Part shown: positions 52,300 to 61,343 of the stretch, piece by piece
Numbering within the stretch: position 1 is the first letter of the stretch
Layout of the letters: each line of letters begins with the position of its first letter
From: Chloroflexi bacterium AL-N1
Lineage (GTDB): Bacteria > Chloroflexota > Chloroflexia > Chloroflexales > Roseiflexaceae
NCBI GenBank assembly: GCA_013122435.1
Contig: WYDT01000026.1
Coordinates: 30,742 to 94,741 of the forward strand
Length of the DNA: 64,000 bases
Direction of reading: 5' to 3'
The notes under the pieces: generated by a model
The model's input: only the letters and a program-made list of their open reading frames with translations
Databases searched by the model: none
What the model was told of the DNA's origin: nothing
Translations under genes and position numbers: made by a program

Positions 52300-53307
52300 A
52301 TGCGTGCACAAATACTAGTTGTAGATGACGAAATAGCCATAGTAGAACTCCTTTCTCGTTTTCTAACACGCGAAGGACATCAAGTTATAACAGCCACCAA
52401 TGGGGTTGAAGCCCTAGAAAAAGTGCGGCAACATCCTCCAGATCTCATTTTGCTTGACGTCGTTATGCCCGGAATGGATGGTTTCACACTGTGTCAGCAA
52501 CTAAAAGAGAATGAGGAAACTGCCCTTATTCCGATCACTATGTTGACTGGCCAGGACGACTATGGGTACCGCACACGTGGCATAGAATCAGGTGCCGATG
52601 ACTTTCTCTCTAAACCGTTTGAACCAAGTATTTTACGTGCACGTATTCGCTCACAGCTACGGATCAAACGCCTCACCGATCAATTGGATCGTACTGAAAA
52701 TGTTATCTTTATGATGGCACTGGCGATTGAAGAAAAAGACCCGTATACTGAAGGACACATACGTCGAATGAGTGTCTACAGCGAACAACTTGCTATCGCA
52801 TGTGGTCTCAATGATGCCATGGTACGAGCTATTCGCTATGGTGGGTTTCTCCATGATATCGGCAAAATTGGAGTGAGTGAGGCCATCTTATGTAAACCTG
52901 GTCCGTTGAATCCTGAGGAGATAATCCAAATGCGCCAACATCCTGAAATTGGTGCGCGCATTATTTCACCAATGCGTTTTGCACGTGATGTTGCACCGAT
53001 TGTATATGGGCATCATGAACGCTGGGATGGCGCAGGGTATCCCAATCAATTGAGTGGCGAAAATATTCCTATTGGAGCGAGAATCGTCTCGATTGTTGAT
53101 GCCTATGATGCGATGACTACAGATCGCCCCTATCGAGCAGCGCTAAGTGAACTAGAAGCTGTCAATCGCTTGTGGGAGGGGAGTGGGACCCAATTTGATC
53201 CTCAAATCCTGAGTATATTTTTAGCAATTATTGAACGCGGTGAGTTAAGCACCACAATACTTGAACGAGCACCTGGCATTCTTGATGATCTGTTTGATAC
53301 AATGTAA
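52300..53307 (+). CDS. Response regulator with HD-GYP domain
   Basis: A 335-residue protein. Residues 1-120 are a receiver domain with Asp9-Asp10, the phosphorylated Asp53 (ILLDVVMP) and the Lys in LSKPFEP. Residues 140-325 are an HD-GYP domain: FLHDIGKIGV, HPEIGARI, and the HHERWDGAGYP motif. HD-GYP enzymes break down cyclic di-GMP. The cognate kinase is not adjacent. It probably lowers c-di-GMP in response to a phosphorelay, affecting adhesion or gliding. Confidence 0.94.
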   Translation: MRAQILVVDDEIAIVELLSRFLTREGHQVITATNGVEALEKVRQHPPDLILLDVVMPGMDGFTLCQQLKENEETALIPITMLTGQDDYGYRTRGIESGADDFLSKPFEPSILRARIRSQLRIKRLTDQLDRTENVIFMMALAIEEKDPYTEGHIRRMSVYSEQLAIACGLNDAMVRAIRYGGFLHDIGKIGVSEAILCKPGPLNPEEIIQMRQHPEIGARIISPMRFARDVAPIVYGHHERWDGAGYPNQLSGENIPIGARIVSIVDAYDAMTTDRPYRAALSELEAVNRLWEGSGTQFDPQILSIFLAIIERGELSTTILERAPGILDDLFDTM

Positions 53308-53371
53308 AGATCCAATTTGTGGTGATTGCGTATAGTATAAGGACGAAACATAGCAACAGATTAGAAAGTAC

Positions 53372-54217
53372 GTGTACTATAACGCCTTACCATATCTTCA
53401 ATGTCTCAAGTGTTGTGCTAAACTTACCATTGAAGAAGTAGTCCTTGCAGCGGATCAAGAAATCATTGCCGGGCAACTTGTGTGTCGTGCCTGTCAGAAT
53501 ATCTATCCAATACGTGATGGTATTGCTGATTTCCTCGGTTTTCCTCAACCAAAAACACCAGCACAGATAACAAATGAATTACCACTAACTGCCTGGGGGT
53601 ATGAACGTCTCTGGCGCCCCTTTGCACTAACAGTTATCAGCAACAAACATTTTCCCTATCGCCAAGAACTCCCACTTATCATTAATCCTATCAATCCTCA
53701 AGAAGGCGGATTATATCTTGATCTGGCCTGCTCGAACGGCCTGTATGCCCGTGCATTAACGCAAGCCATGGGAACAGCAAATGGCCATGTTATTGGTATT
53801 GATCATGCATTGCCAATGTTGCGTGAAGCCCGCAAACGCGCCCGTCAAGCACAGTTGCGGATCAGCTACATCCGAGCCGAAGTACAAAAACTACCCATTA
53901 TGAGCAACGCTAGCCAGGGCGTGGTTATGGGTGGCTCACTCAATGAGATTGGTGATATCGAGACGTGTGTTCAAGAAATGCGGCGTACGCTCGTTTCACA
54001 TGGTCGTTTCGCTATGATGTGTCTCACCCAGGCCATATCACAACACGGGAAGATAGTTCAATCGCTTCTCAGCACCGGCGGCATTGTCTTCTACAAATTA
54101 GCAGATTTACAAGCACTGTTTGAGCGGTATGGTCTACATATACAAACATACACTCAAAATGGAATTGTGCTCTTATTTCACGGTAACAGTACCACAATAG
54201 AAAACGACAATCGCTAG
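53372..54217 (+). CDS. Class I methyltransferase with N-terminal zinc ribbon
   Basis: A 281-residue protein. The N-terminus has a Trm112-like zinc ribbon with Cys pairs LQCLKCCAKL and LVCRACQNIYPIRDGIADFL. A class I SAM domain follows (about residues 95-240): YLDLACSNGLYARAL is the SAM loop, then GHVIGIDHALPML. This layout occurs in RlmA-like and menaquinone-type methyltransferases; the substrate cannot be fixed. GTG at 53372 has a weak ribosome site. It lies between the HD-GYP regulator and the CarH-like gene. Confidence 0.85.
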   Translation: MYYNALPYLQCLKCCAKLTIEEVVLAADQEIIAGQLVCRACQNIYPIRDGIADFLGFPQPKTPAQITNELPLTAWGYERLWRPFALTVISNKHFPYRQELPLIINPINPQEGGLYLDLACSNGLYARALTQAMGTANGHVIGIDHALPMLREARKRARQAQLRISYIRAEVQKLPIMSNASQGVVMGGSLNEIGDIETCVQEMRRTLVSHGRFAMMCLTQAISQHGKIVQSLLSTGGIVFYKLADLQALFERYGLHIQTYTQNGIVLLFHGNSTTIENDNR

Positions 54218-54323
54218 TAACATTATAGAGCTGTACGTTGTGTAATGCCTACCACCTTCTCGTGCCTGCATATAGTGGCAATCCATATAAGATAAAACAA
54301 TCATCATAATACTGTGCAATTTC

Positions 54324-54352
54324 TTGACATATTCTGTGCATTATGATAGACT
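54324..54352 (+). promoter_or_regulatory. Sigma-70 promoter of the CarH-like gene
   Basis: TTGACA (54324-54329) and TAGACT (54347-54352) are 17 bases apart. A CarH-type repressor would be expected to bind over these boxes. Confidence 0.6.
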
Positions 54353-54406
54353 ATGAACCCGAATAGATCGTAAGTTCGTATCTAAATCTTAGAAAGTAGT
54401 AATATT

Positions 54407-55378
54407 TTGGGGAATCTACCGTCCCTGAGTAAACTTTCGACCACACCGGTCTTTAATACGAAAGCAGTGGCACGCGAAACTGAAGTTCCAGCAGATACAT
54501 TTCGTGCCTGGGAAAGACGTTACAAAGTACCACAACCACAGCGTACAGCCGGAGGACATCGGTTGTATTCTGAACGCGATATTGCGATCATTCGCTGGTT
54601 ACGTGATCGTACTGCTGAGGGAATGAACATCAGCCAAGCAGTAATGTTGCTCAATCAGTCCCTTGAAGAAGATATCAGTGAGCCGCTTCCAAAGTATGTC
54701 TCTTCCTCAAGAGAGCCTCGTGGTTTAAGCAGTTTAGTTCATGACTTTACGAATGCTTTGATTAATTTTGACGGTGCACGCGCAGATCAGATACTTTCTG
54801 AGACGTTTGCAATGTATCCGTTTGATGATGTTCTCATCCAAATGGTGCAAGTGGCCATGGTTGATATCGGAGAGCGTTGGCACCACGGTGAAATCAATGT
54901 CGCGGTAGAACATTACTCAACTCAATTTGTTCGTCGCAAATTATCCAGTTTGCTAAACATGTTCGATACAGATGAAGCACGTGGAAAAGTTCTTATTGCA
55001 TGTGCCCCAGACGAATTACACGATTTAGGAACCCTCATTATATCGTTATTCCTTGCCAGACGTGGCTGGAAAGTTGTGTATCTTGGACCACAGATGCCGC
55101 TTCCCGACCTCATCGAAGCAGTGCGGACGCTTCGCCCTGATCTGGTTTGCCTCTCAGCTTCTATGCCTGAAACAGCAGCACAACTTGCTGAAGTGGCACA
55201 AGCATTACAAGGCTCATTTCCATACCTTCCAGTTGGGTATGGTGGATGGGTCTTCAACTCAATTCCCGAATTACGTGAAACAATGCCTGGTACCTTCCTT
55301 GGACAAAATGCCCGTGAATTGAGCGACGCTGTTACAGAGCTTCTTGGTCGTAAATCGACATCCACTATCGAATCGTAG
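54407..55378 (+). CDS. CarH-like MerR regulator with B12-binding photoreceptor domain
   Basis: A 323-residue regulator. The N-terminal MerR-type helix-turn-helix (about 18-85) includes FNTKAVARETEVPADTFRAWERRY and RLYSERDIAIIRWLRD. A helix bundle carries the W158-x9-E168-H169 signature of CarH-type light sensors, and the C-terminal Rossmann domain has the cobalamin ligand H205 in DELHDLG. CarH represses in the dark as an adenosylcobalamin tetramer and leaves DNA when light breaks the Co-C bond. It lies directly upstream of phytoene synthase in the same direction. The TTG start is uncertain. Confidence 0.88.
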   Translation: MGNLPSLSKLSTTPVFNTKAVARETEVPADTFRAWERRYKVPQPQRTAGGHRLYSERDIAIIRWLRDRTAEGMNISQAVMLLNQSLEEDISEPLPKYVSSSREPRGLSSLVHDFTNALINFDGARADQILSETFAMYPFDDVLIQMVQVAMVDIGERWHHGEINVAVEHYSTQFVRRKLSSLLNMFDTDEARGKVLIACAPDELHDLGTLIISLFLARRGWKVVYLGPQMPLPDLIEAVRTLRPDLVCLSASMPETAAQLAEVAQALQGSFPYLPVGYGGWVFNSIPELRETMPGTFLGQNARELSDAVTELLGRKSTSTIES

Positions 55379-55741
55379 CCGTATCATTTCCCAAAGCAGC
55401 TATCCAACATACAAAGGTTCATCACACCAAGGATGTTACCTGTAGACAATATCCCTGGATGTTATTAAGGGCTGTGGCTTCAGAGTGTATACCACACATA
55501 TTCATCTGATGTGATAGTGAGAAGGCAGATAGTGTGCGTTTATCATAAGCGTCACCATACATTTATGTTCTCTTCGTTTCGCTGTATCCGATGAAGACCG
55601 TGTGCTATATTGATACGCCCAGCAACTCCAAGTTCGTAGTTGATTAGCTATTTGTATCAGCAAAAGATGCTTGATGTGGTATTTGCTTTGGATTCATGCC
55701 GACAATCTATGATCGGCACTTGATATTAGAAGGGGCAAGGT
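55379..55741. other. Intergenic region between carH-like gene and crtB
   Basis: These 363 bases contain no gene. A TGC-TATATT extended -10 lies at 55603-55611, and a small six-base hairpin (TGCCGA/TCGGCA) at 55697-55718, before the AAGGGG site. CarH operators were not identified by eye. Confidence 0.5.
55603..55611 (+). promoter_or_regulatory. Possible extended -10 for crtB
   Basis: TGC directly before TATATT, 130 bases upstream of the phytoene synthase start. No -35 of quality. Confidence 0.3.
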
Positions 55742-56773
55742 TTGACCATCACTCATCCTAGACAATGGGCTTTGCCAGCCCACGGTATGCGCCAAGTACC
55801 GCCAGGAGAAGCCGCCGCGTTGCTGAAATCATTGCGTCATCTGTCTGAACATGATCGAACCATACCTATTGACGAGTTACCTGTTGAACAAGCACAAGTG
55901 TCGTTGGATGAAGCCTATCGCATTTGTGTTGATATTATTCATAAACATTCACGAAGCTTCTCTTTAGGATCGTATTTTTTACCTTATGAGAAACGTCAGG
56001 CTGTACGAGCCTTTTATGCCCTGTGCCGTACCAGCGACGATCTCGTTGACCAAACACAGGACGAAGTGCGGCATACACTCGCACGGTGGGTTGCGCTGGT
56101 GCAAGCCGATGAACCACCACCTGATAATGCCGTTCTGCTGGCATGGCACGATACAGCAACACACTATAACGTACCCCATTACCTGATCGATGAGCTTTTA
56201 GCTGGCGTCGCTATGGATTTAACCGTGAATCGCTATGCGACATTCGACGACCTGTGGCTCTACTGCTATCGTGTGGCCTCAGTTGTAGGGTTGGTGACCA
56301 TGCATATTACGGGATATCATGAAGGTGCAACGCCTTATGCCATCAGCCTTGGTGTCGCATTGCAACTCACCAACATTTTGCGTGACGTAGGTGAAGATGC
56401 AGTACGTGGACGCATCTATCTTCCGCAAGAAGACCTCGCACGTTTTGATCTCTGTGATGATGATCTTTTACAAGGTCGCCGCGATGATCGCTTTCGTGCG
56501 TTGATGCGCTTTGAAATCGAACGAGCCCATGCCTTATATGAAGAGGCATGGCCAGGTATTGCCTTGTTGAGTCGAGATAGCCAATTCTCGGTCAGTGCTG
56601 CAGCGGAAATCTATCGTGGTATCCTTGCCAAGATTGAAGCTAATGACTATGATGTATTTACCAAACGGGCACATCTTACAACAACTGATAAAGTACTGAT
56701 GTTGCCACGGATATACAGGCGCTTACGTCACGTACGTCGGCATTATGTGATACCTTCAAATGAAGTCACCTAG
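55742..56773 (+). CDS. crtB: Phytoene/squalene synthase family protein
   Basis: A 343-residue head-to-head prenyl synthase. The first Asp-rich motif is RTSDDLVDQTQD (about residues 97-108), then DELLAGVAMDL, YCYRVASVVGLV, and the second motif NILRDVGEDAVRGRIYLPQEDL (about 210-231). It condenses two geranylgeranyl diphosphates to phytoene, the first committed step of carotenoids; the neighbouring CarH-like repressor supports phytoene over squalene. TTG at 55742 has AAGGGG six bases upstream. An N-terminal extension of about 50 residues precedes the usual domain. No desaturase gene is in the window. Confidence 0.9.
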   Translation: MTITHPRQWALPAHGMRQVPPGEAAALLKSLRHLSEHDRTIPIDELPVEQAQVSLDEAYRICVDIIHKHSRSFSLGSYFLPYEKRQAVRAFYALCRTSDDLVDQTQDEVRHTLARWVALVQADEPPPDNAVLLAWHDTATHYNVPHYLIDELLAGVAMDLTVNRYATFDDLWLYCYRVASVVGLVTMHITGYHEGATPYAISLGVALQLTNILRDVGEDAVRGRIYLPQEDLARFDLCDDDLLQGRRDDRFRALMRFEIERAHALYEEAWPGIALLSRDSQFSVSAAAEIYRGILAKIEANDYDVFTKRAHLTTTDKVLMLPRIYRRLRHVRRHYVIPSNEVT

Positions 56774-56793
56774 GAACGGACTATAACTCGTTC

Positions 56794-57342
56794 ATGAATA
56801 CATACTATCCAACTACGTCTGTACAGCGTGGTATGTGGCCTACCTGGCCATTGAAAACCTTTTTTACTATTCTCTTCTTTGGACCGATTATTGCACCGTT
56901 GTTTCAAGCAACCGGGCTGCCATTCATCGCGGACACAGGGGCACTGGCACATAATGTACTATCTCTCTACATTTGCCCTACTCCCGCAAAATCGTATTAT
57001 CTCTTTGCATTTCCTATGGCCGTCTGTGTGCGTTGCTGGGCTGCAACGATCGGGCTGTGGGGAGGATGGTTTTTGTTTCAGCATGTGACACATCGACAAC
57101 ATCTGTCAAAATCAGGCCACTTTTTTTACCAGGCCATTCAAACTTTTCTGAGTTGGCATTGGATACTACGCCTGAGTATCACCCTCTTGCCTTTTCTTTT
57201 ATGGGTACTTGAGATTACACTCTGGAGAACGGCACCACTGACAGTATTACTATTCAACGGCATACAGGCAGGTCTTATGGCTGGTTTGTTCTTCTGTTCA
57301 ATCTGGCCTGGCTTACATATACGTAAACCTACTGTACAGTAA
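56794..57342 (+). CDS. DUF2085-like membrane protein
   Basis: A 182-residue protein with four predicted membrane helices. The CPTPAKSYYLFAFPMAVCVRCWAATIGLWGG segment (about residues 63-93) carries the Cys pattern of DUF2085 (CPx...CxRC), though the usual FCHR has become FAFP. Function unknown; the cysteines may bind metal. It follows crtB by 20 bases on the same strand, so it may share its transcript. Confidence 0.78.
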   Translation: MNTYYPTTSVQRGMWPTWPLKTFFTILFFGPIIAPLFQATGLPFIADTGALAHNVLSLYICPTPAKSYYLFAFPMAVCVRCWAATIGLWGGWFLFQHVTHRQHLSKSGHFFYQAIQTFLSWHWILRLSITLLPFLLWVLEITLWRTAPLTVLLFNGIQAGLMAGLFFCSIWPGLHIRKPTVQ

Positions 57343-57384
57343 GTTGTCACCATCTATCGACATTACCTGAAAGAGAAACGTAAC

Positions 57385-58641
57385 ATGCGGTTCTTCAACA
57401 GATCTTTTCCCTTTGCCTTTGGTATATTGCTCCTGCTAACCAGTTGTTCAGTTAATGATATTCTCGAAATAACGCGGGAATCAAATGATACACAAACTGA
57501 ACGTGTGGCATCAGAGCCCCAAAACACTAAGCCTGATGAACCTGTCTCACAAGCGACACACACACCTGCTGTGCCAATCAATGATGTTGATCCAGTACCC
57601 ACATTACTGCCAGAAACTACTGAAGCATTGGTTGCAGAACAACAAGTGATGGTTCAGTTGTTTCGTCGCGCCAATCCAGCTGTGGTTAGTATAGAAGTCA
57701 TCGGGGTCCATCCGCCGGTAGAGGGTCTTCCTATGCAAGACTTCGCATTTGGCCACGGCTCAGGTTTTTTATACGATAATCAAGGACACGTCGTTACCAA
57801 TCACCATGTGATAGAAAACGGAACAGACTATCAGGTGCGCTTTGCCAGTGGGGAGATCATTGCGGCACAGCTAGTTGGGAGTGATGCAGGAAGCGATCTG
57901 GCAGTGCTCAAGGTTGAGGACCTGCCAGCTGATGTGGCGCCGTTATCTATTGCAGACTCAGGTAATGTTGAAGTGGGTCAAATGGCTGTTGCTATTGGCA
58001 ATCCGTTTCAATTACGTAATACGCTAACGGTAGGCGTGATTAGTGGAGTCGGGCGTGCTCTTCGTGGTCCGCAAAGTGCACAGGGTGGCTGGTTTTCCAT
58101 CCCCAATATCATTCAGACCGACGCTGCCATTAATCCCGGTAATTCTGGCGGTCCATTGCTCAATATTCATGGTGAAGTAATCGGTGTGAATACCGCAATC
58201 AGTAGTGGCTCAGGAACATTCGAGGGAGTTGGCTACGCAGTTCCCTCCAACACGGTTACACGCGTTGTTCCTGCGCTCATACGCAACGGACTGTATGAAC
58301 ATCCCTGGATGGGGATCGGCATGTATACCATTGAGCCACGTTATGCCCAACAACATGACTTGACCATTCAACAGGGAGTATTGGTCACCGCTGTTCAGGA
58401 TGATAGTCCAGCCGCCAGATCTGGTTTACTTCCTGCTGAAACAGATAGTGACGTTAATCTTAATCCTAGAAATGGGGATATCATTATCGCGGTTGATGAT
58501 CAAACCATACGGAGTAGCGACGATCTTATTCGTTATCTGGAGCTTGAAACATCTGTCGGGGACACAATCACATTTACGCTTATTCGTGATGGGGAAGAGC
58601 AACAGATTGACTTATTGTTGGCAGGTCGACCAAGACAGTAG
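57385..58641 (+). CDS. HtrA/DegP-type serine protease lipoprotein with PDZ domain
   Basis: A 418-residue protein. The signal segment ends in LLTSC, a lipobox with Cys near residue 17, so it should be lipid-anchored outside. An acidic Thr/Pro linker (about 20-85) leads to the trypsin-like domain with H141 (TNHHVIENG), D171 (SDLAVLKV) and S254 (NPGNSGGP). One PDZ domain follows (about 310-415, GDIIIAVDDQTIRSSDDLI). It degrades or refolds misfolded exported proteins. The start is ATG 57385. Confidence 0.93.
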   Translation: MRFFNRSFPFAFGILLLLTSCSVNDILEITRESNDTQTERVASEPQNTKPDEPVSQATHTPAVPINDVDPVPTLLPETTEALVAEQQVMVQLFRRANPAVVSIEVIGVHPPVEGLPMQDFAFGHGSGFLYDNQGHVVTNHHVIENGTDYQVRFASGEIIAAQLVGSDAGSDLAVLKVEDLPADVAPLSIADSGNVEVGQMAVAIGNPFQLRNTLTVGVISGVGRALRGPQSAQGGWFSIPNIIQTDAAINPGNSGGPLLNIHGEVIGVNTAISSGSGTFEGVGYAVPSNTVTRVVPALIRNGLYEHPWMGIGMYTIEPRYAQQHDLTIQQGVLVTAVQDDSPAARSGLLPAETDSDVNLNPRNGDIIIAVDDQTIRSSDDLIRYLELETSVGDTITFTLIRDGEEQQIDLLLAGRPRQ

Positions 58642-58649
58642 ATCATACA

Positions 58650-58689
58650 TGCCCACCACACGTGCTACCACCCAGTCGTGTGATGGGCA
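58650..58689. terminator. Hairpin between convergent protease and ThuA genes
   Basis: Thirteen-base arms TGCCCACCACACG and CGTGTGATGGGCA with one mismatch and a 14-base loop start nine bases after the protease stop. It is GC-rich and probably terminates from both sides. Confidence 0.65.
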
Positions 58690-58753
58690 CTTCAGATTCA
58701 CTTTGTATCGTTGCTATTCCGTTGCCGCAGCGCTATCAAATAATATGAGATGT

Positions 58754-59479
58754 TTACTTCTCTAACGGTTGCGTATTGCCAAATGTTGGAACAGGCCCAT
58801 TGGTCGGGTTAGCCCAACGTACTGCATTCGTGATAACTCGACGTACATCGTCATTGTAGTAGGTTGGATAGGTCTCGTGACCAGGGCGGAAGTAGAAAAT
58901 CTTACCACGACCCCGTGTATAACAACATCCACTACGGAAGATTTCGCCTCCACTAAACCAACTTACAAAGACTAATGTTTCTGGCGCTGGGATATCAAAG
59001 CGCTCACCATACATTTCCTCTGGCCCCATATCGATATACTCACCCAGACCACAGGTGATGGGATGGCCTGGTTCAACCACCCACAGACGTTCATGATCGT
59101 TGCCTTCACGCCACTTCAAATCACAGGTGGTACCCATAAGACTCCGGAAGATTTTAGCAAAATGACCAGAGTGAAGCACGATCAAGCCCATCCCCTCCAA
59201 CACTCGCTGGTGTACCTTCGCCACGATCTCGTCACGAACTTCACCATGCGCCGCATGGCCCCACCATGTCAGCACATCCGTATTGGCCAACACCTCATCG
59301 GTCAAGCCATGTTCTGGCTCATCCAATGTCGCAGTACGTACCTCAAAGTCCGACTCGACACGAAGACCTTTGGCGATGGCACCATGAATGCCCTCTGGAT
59401 ATATCTTACAGGCAGGGTGGTGTTCTGATCGCTCATGACGATATTCATTCCACACTGTAACACGCACTGAACGGCCCAT
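58754..59479 (-). CDS. ThuA-domain protein
   Basis: A 241-residue protein of the ThuA family (glutamine-amidotransferase-like fold): RVTVWNEYRHER at the start, VLTWWGHAAHGEV (about residues 68-80), GLIVLHSGHFAKIF, and GRGKIFYFRPGHETYPTYYNDDVRRVI near the end. The family is linked to trehalose and other sugar use, but the catalytic activity is not proven. AAAGGA lies seven bases before the ATG. No sugar transporter is adjacent. Confidence 0.9.
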   Translation of the reverse strand: MGRSVRVTVWNEYRHERSEHHPACKIYPEGIHGAIAKGLRVESDFEVRTATLDEPEHGLTDEVLANTDVLTWWGHAAHGEVRDEIVAKVHQRVLEGMGLIVLHSGHFAKIFRSLMGTTCDLKWREGNDHERLWVVEPGHPITCGLGEYIDMGPEEMYGERFDIPAPETLVFVSWFSGGEIFRSGCCYTRGRGKIFYFRPGHETYPTYYNDDVRRVITNAVRWANPTNGPVPTFGNTQPLEK

Positions 59480-59740
59480 TACAAAGTTCCTTTCTCAAAA
59501 TAGTAGTAACGAAGTATAGGAGATGGCTATTTGTTCGTCAACTCATATCATATTGTATCCATACATATACAACTCTGCTACAAGCAGTCTGATTTGTATG
59601 GTCGTCAAAAAGGTCCAATGGCTGTACAATACATAGCGTTTGAATTAATCCGACGTTGGTTGGTGTCTGCGAAGTTTTGTAGTACAATGCAAAAATAGGA
59701 CACTCATGTAGTAGTCTATAGCTAGTATAAATGGGGTATT

Positions 59741-61255
59741 GTGAGTACTCGTTTCTACAATTCATATGTAACACGTACTACCACTGCATTCAAAAAGCAC
59801 CCGCTCTTTCAAAAGATCGTGGTGGTTGGTAGCGCGGTTGTCCTTGGCATTGCTGGTGGTGCGGCAGTGGCCTTTGGTCCTTTCTGGGCTGGTTTTATCG
59901 TACTGATCGCATTGGCGTGTGGGTATGCGCTGATGGTCAATACAAATGTCGGACTATTGGCTGCCGTTTTTATTGCAACCATTCTGCCATTTGGTACCGT
60001 ACCATTTCGTGCAGTGGTCACACCGAACTTTCTGACATTGGCGCTATTGGCGTTATTGGCGGTATGGTTCCTGCGGCTCCTCCTACGCCCTGACGAATCA
60101 CTACACCTATCCTACCTGGGTTTACCGATTCTAGGCTTTCTGGGACTCACATTTTTTTCTTTTCTACTTGGGTCAAATGCGAGTCCAAGTTCCCTTTTAT
60201 TACATAATTATTTTAAGTTTCTCCTTGGCGTCACATTCTTTTTTAGCGTAATCAACTGCATACGTAGCCGTGAACAAGCTCGATTCATGTTGCGTATTAT
60301 CATCATTGGTGGGGGCATCTCAGCGGCTGTCGGTCTGCTGCTCTACGCTATGCGTGATGAGATGGCGCTGCGCTTCCTCACTGCGCTTGGTCGCATTGGC
60401 TACCCTACATCAGGGCGTGTTCTACGCTATATTGAAGATGATACCAGCGGTATTGAGCGTGCCATCGGGCTATCAGTTGACCCCAACAGCTTTGGGGGAA
60501 TGCTGGCACTGGTTGCCGCGATCACTGCACCACAATTGTTAACGAAACATCCTATTCTACCGCGCTGGATGCTCATTTCCATCGTTGGTGTCATGTTTTT
60601 GGCCATCTTCCTAACCTACTCACGGGCAGCACTTGGCGGTTTGATTGTCGCCACGATGTACGTCGCCACTATTCGCTACCGACGCTTGTGGTGGATAATC
60701 CTCGGTGCCGGTACTCTGGCTGGCATATTGCTCATTGGTTTAGGACTAGGCGAACAATTCGTCCAGCGTATTACCGATGGTGTGCAGTTCCGCGATCAGG
60801 CGAACCAGATGCGGCTTGCTGAATACCGTAACGCAATAGAAGTCATACGTGCCTATCCAGTTTTCGGGATAGGTTTTGGACAAGCCCCTCAACTTGATCT
60901 CGTTGCTGGGGTCTCAAGCATCTATCTGGCTATTGGTCAACGTATCGGCTTAGTCGGGTTATTTGCTTTTCTCGCCATTATGACGCTCTTCTTTGTACGT
61001 AACTGGCAAAGTTTGCACCGCTTAGCGGCGCGGGGTGTGGAAGAATATGCCGGTTGGTTGGTCGGTATTCAAGCAGGTATTGCTGCTGCGTTAGCTGTCG
61101 GATTGCTCGATCATTATTTCTTTAATATCGAATTTAGCCACATGTCAGCTCTATTGTGGGGCAGCATTGGTCTCGCTATAGCGATTGAACGCCTTGCAAA
61201 CAGAGACATATCGATTCAGGATGAAACACGACAAGTTGTGCACGAGTACGACTAA
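59741..61255 (+). CDS. O-antigen ligase/polymerase-like membrane protein
   Basis: A 504-residue polytopic protein with about eleven membrane helices. The large exterior loop (about residues 350-385) contains YRNAIEVIRAYPVFGIGFGQAP, the segment typical of the Wzy_C/O-antigen ligase family. It probably polymerises or attaches glycan repeat units outside the membrane, completing the exopolysaccharide genes at 43-47 kb. The GTG at 59741 follows a GGGG site. It stands just upstream of a sensor kinase gene in the same direction. Confidence 0.88.
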   Translation: MSTRFYNSYVTRTTTAFKKHPLFQKIVVVGSAVVLGIAGGAAVAFGPFWAGFIVLIALACGYALMVNTNVGLLAAVFIATILPFGTVPFRAVVTPNFLTLALLALLAVWFLRLLLRPDESLHLSYLGLPILGFLGLTFFSFLLGSNASPSSLLLHNYFKFLLGVTFFFSVINCIRSREQARFMLRIIIIGGGISAAVGLLLYAMRDEMALRFLTALGRIGYPTSGRVLRYIEDDTSGIERAIGLSVDPNSFGGMLALVAAITAPQLLTKHPILPRWMLISIVGVMFLAIFLTYSRAALGGLIVATMYVATIRYRRLWWIILGAGTLAGILLIGLGLGEQFVQRITDGVQFRDQANQMRLAEYRNAIEVIRAYPVFGIGFGQAPQLDLVAGVSSIYLAIGQRIGLVGLFAFLAIMTLFFVRNWQSLHRLAARGVEEYAGWLVGIQAGIAAALAVGLLDHYFFNIEFSHMSALLWGSIGLAIAIERLANRDISIQDETRQVVHEYD

Positions 61256-61343
61256 GAAGCAACACACGATCCGTTTTATAGGCAGGTGTATTCTAACGAT
61301 TACATGATGACTGAGAATTCATGCACAAGTGAGGACAGGTACG

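Noticed and set aside
55697..55718. Short hairpin before crtB as a riboswitch or attenuator
   Set aside because: Six base pairs and a ten-base loop are too little to support a riboswitch, and no aptamer motif was seen.
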